Shown here: positions 4,775 to 5,157 of the stretch, piece by piece | Numbering within the stretch: position 1 is the stretch's first letter | Layout: each line of letters begins with the position of its first letter | From: Natronomonas sp. | GTDB taxonomy: Archaea > Halobacteriota > Halobacteria > Halobacteriales > Haloarculaceae | Assembly (NCBI GenBank): GCA_007121575.1 | Contig: SKKJ01000304.1 | Location: 1 to 5,157, forward strand | Length of the DNA stretch: 5,157 nucleotides | Direction: 5' to 3' | Translations under genes and position numbers: made by a program | Notes under the pieces: model-generated | Told to the model about the DNA's origin: nothing | What the model saw: the letters and a program-made list of their open reading frames with translations, nothing else | The model's database searches: none

Positions 4775-5157
4775 TTTCGTACGACCTTTCGACTCGCGAG
4801 GAACTCGCGATGACGATTCGAACCTCCGAATTTCACCGCCAGGATGGACTATTACTTCGGACGTTCGAATCCTTGAGTGACCAGTGCGCTCGACGGACGG
4901 GTGATGAGTCGTCCCGGCTCACACCGAGTACGCTATTGGTTTATAGTAGTAACGGACGGGATCCTGGGCCACCGCCTCAACATTCGAACGATCGAGGAAC
5001 AATGTAACCTGTGTTCAGATCTGATGTATTAGCAACGACGAGCGAAGCAGGGGTCAGTGTTTGGTGATCTCATTCGAGAGTCTTACCGAACATAGTAACG
5101 CAACAATGTCCGGTTGATGTCAGGACTACCCGTGCAAGATGTAGAGCGCGTATCTTG

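Larger units (their letters stand above)
4625..5157. other. 533-nt stretch without a convincing gene
   Basis: Apart from the promoter zone of the Tat gene, no frame gives a recognisable protein. A 65-codon plus frame (4810-5007) has no family features and no fitting promoter. At the right edge, ATG 5117 opens a frame reading MSGLPVQDVERVS that runs out of the window; a weak AT-rich word (CATAGTAA, 5092-5099) precedes it, so a gene could begin here, but too little is visible to call it. The stretch also holds a perfect hairpin at 4752-4774, an 11-nt-spaced direct repeat at 4792-4810 and a TATA-like GTTTATAG near 4939 with no gene downstream. Confidence 0.4.

Noticed and set aside
4810..5007. 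Plus-strand open frame of 65 codons
   Set aside because: It has no recognisable motif and low-quality composition, and no promoter at a suitable distance.
5117..5157. Open frame MSGLPVQDVERVS at the right edge
   Set aside because: Only 13 codons are visible and there is only a weak TATA-like word upstream; not enough to call a gene.

Overview
The window looks like chromosomal DNA from a halophilic archaeon (class Halobacteria); I do not claim a genus. The evidence is the acidic, low-lysine proteins, an archaeal PurO-type IMP cyclohydrolase, a twin-arginine secreted protein of haloarchaeal style, AT-rich TATA boxes about 25 nt ahead of a start codon (leaderless promoters), and a tRNA gene with no encoded CCA.

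Layout. Positions 1-99 hold the last 32 codons of a plus-strand sensor histidine kinase. It converges on a minus-strand gene for a polytopic membrane protein of unknown function (165-932). Next comes purO (minus, 1125-1706), which makes IMP in the last step of de novo purine synthesis. It diverges from a tiny, extremely charged protein gene (plus, 1810-1974) across a 103-nt gap that contains nested inverted repeats. A small conserved-type hypothetical gene follows on the minus strand (2008-2322).

The plus strand then carries an HNH endonuclease gene (2528-3342). It has an N-terminal homing-endonuclease-associated repeat and two tandem HNH zinc modules. The gene is split by a one-base frameshift at a run of six A residues: adding one A restores a continuous 271-residue protein. 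Its tail contains the likely promoter of a tRNA-Gln(CUG) gene at 3371-3443. Two gene-poor stretches follow (3444-3919 and 4625-5157), on either side of a minus-strand gene for a Tat-exported, six-cysteine protein with an Asn-Gly repeat tail (3920-4624). I cannot assign that protein to a family.

The genes do not form an obvious operon or pathway: strands alternate and most genes appear to have their own promoter. The left half looks like housekeeping chromosome. The right half (HNH gene, tRNA, non-coding stretches, orphan secreted protein) looks like accessory DNA around a tRNA locus, but I see no integrase, no clear att duplication and no intact insertion sequence. I found no CRISPR array and no convincing new multi-gene system. 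The best leads are the frameshifted tandem-HNH gene, the orphan cysteine-rich Tat protein and several operator-like inverted repeats.
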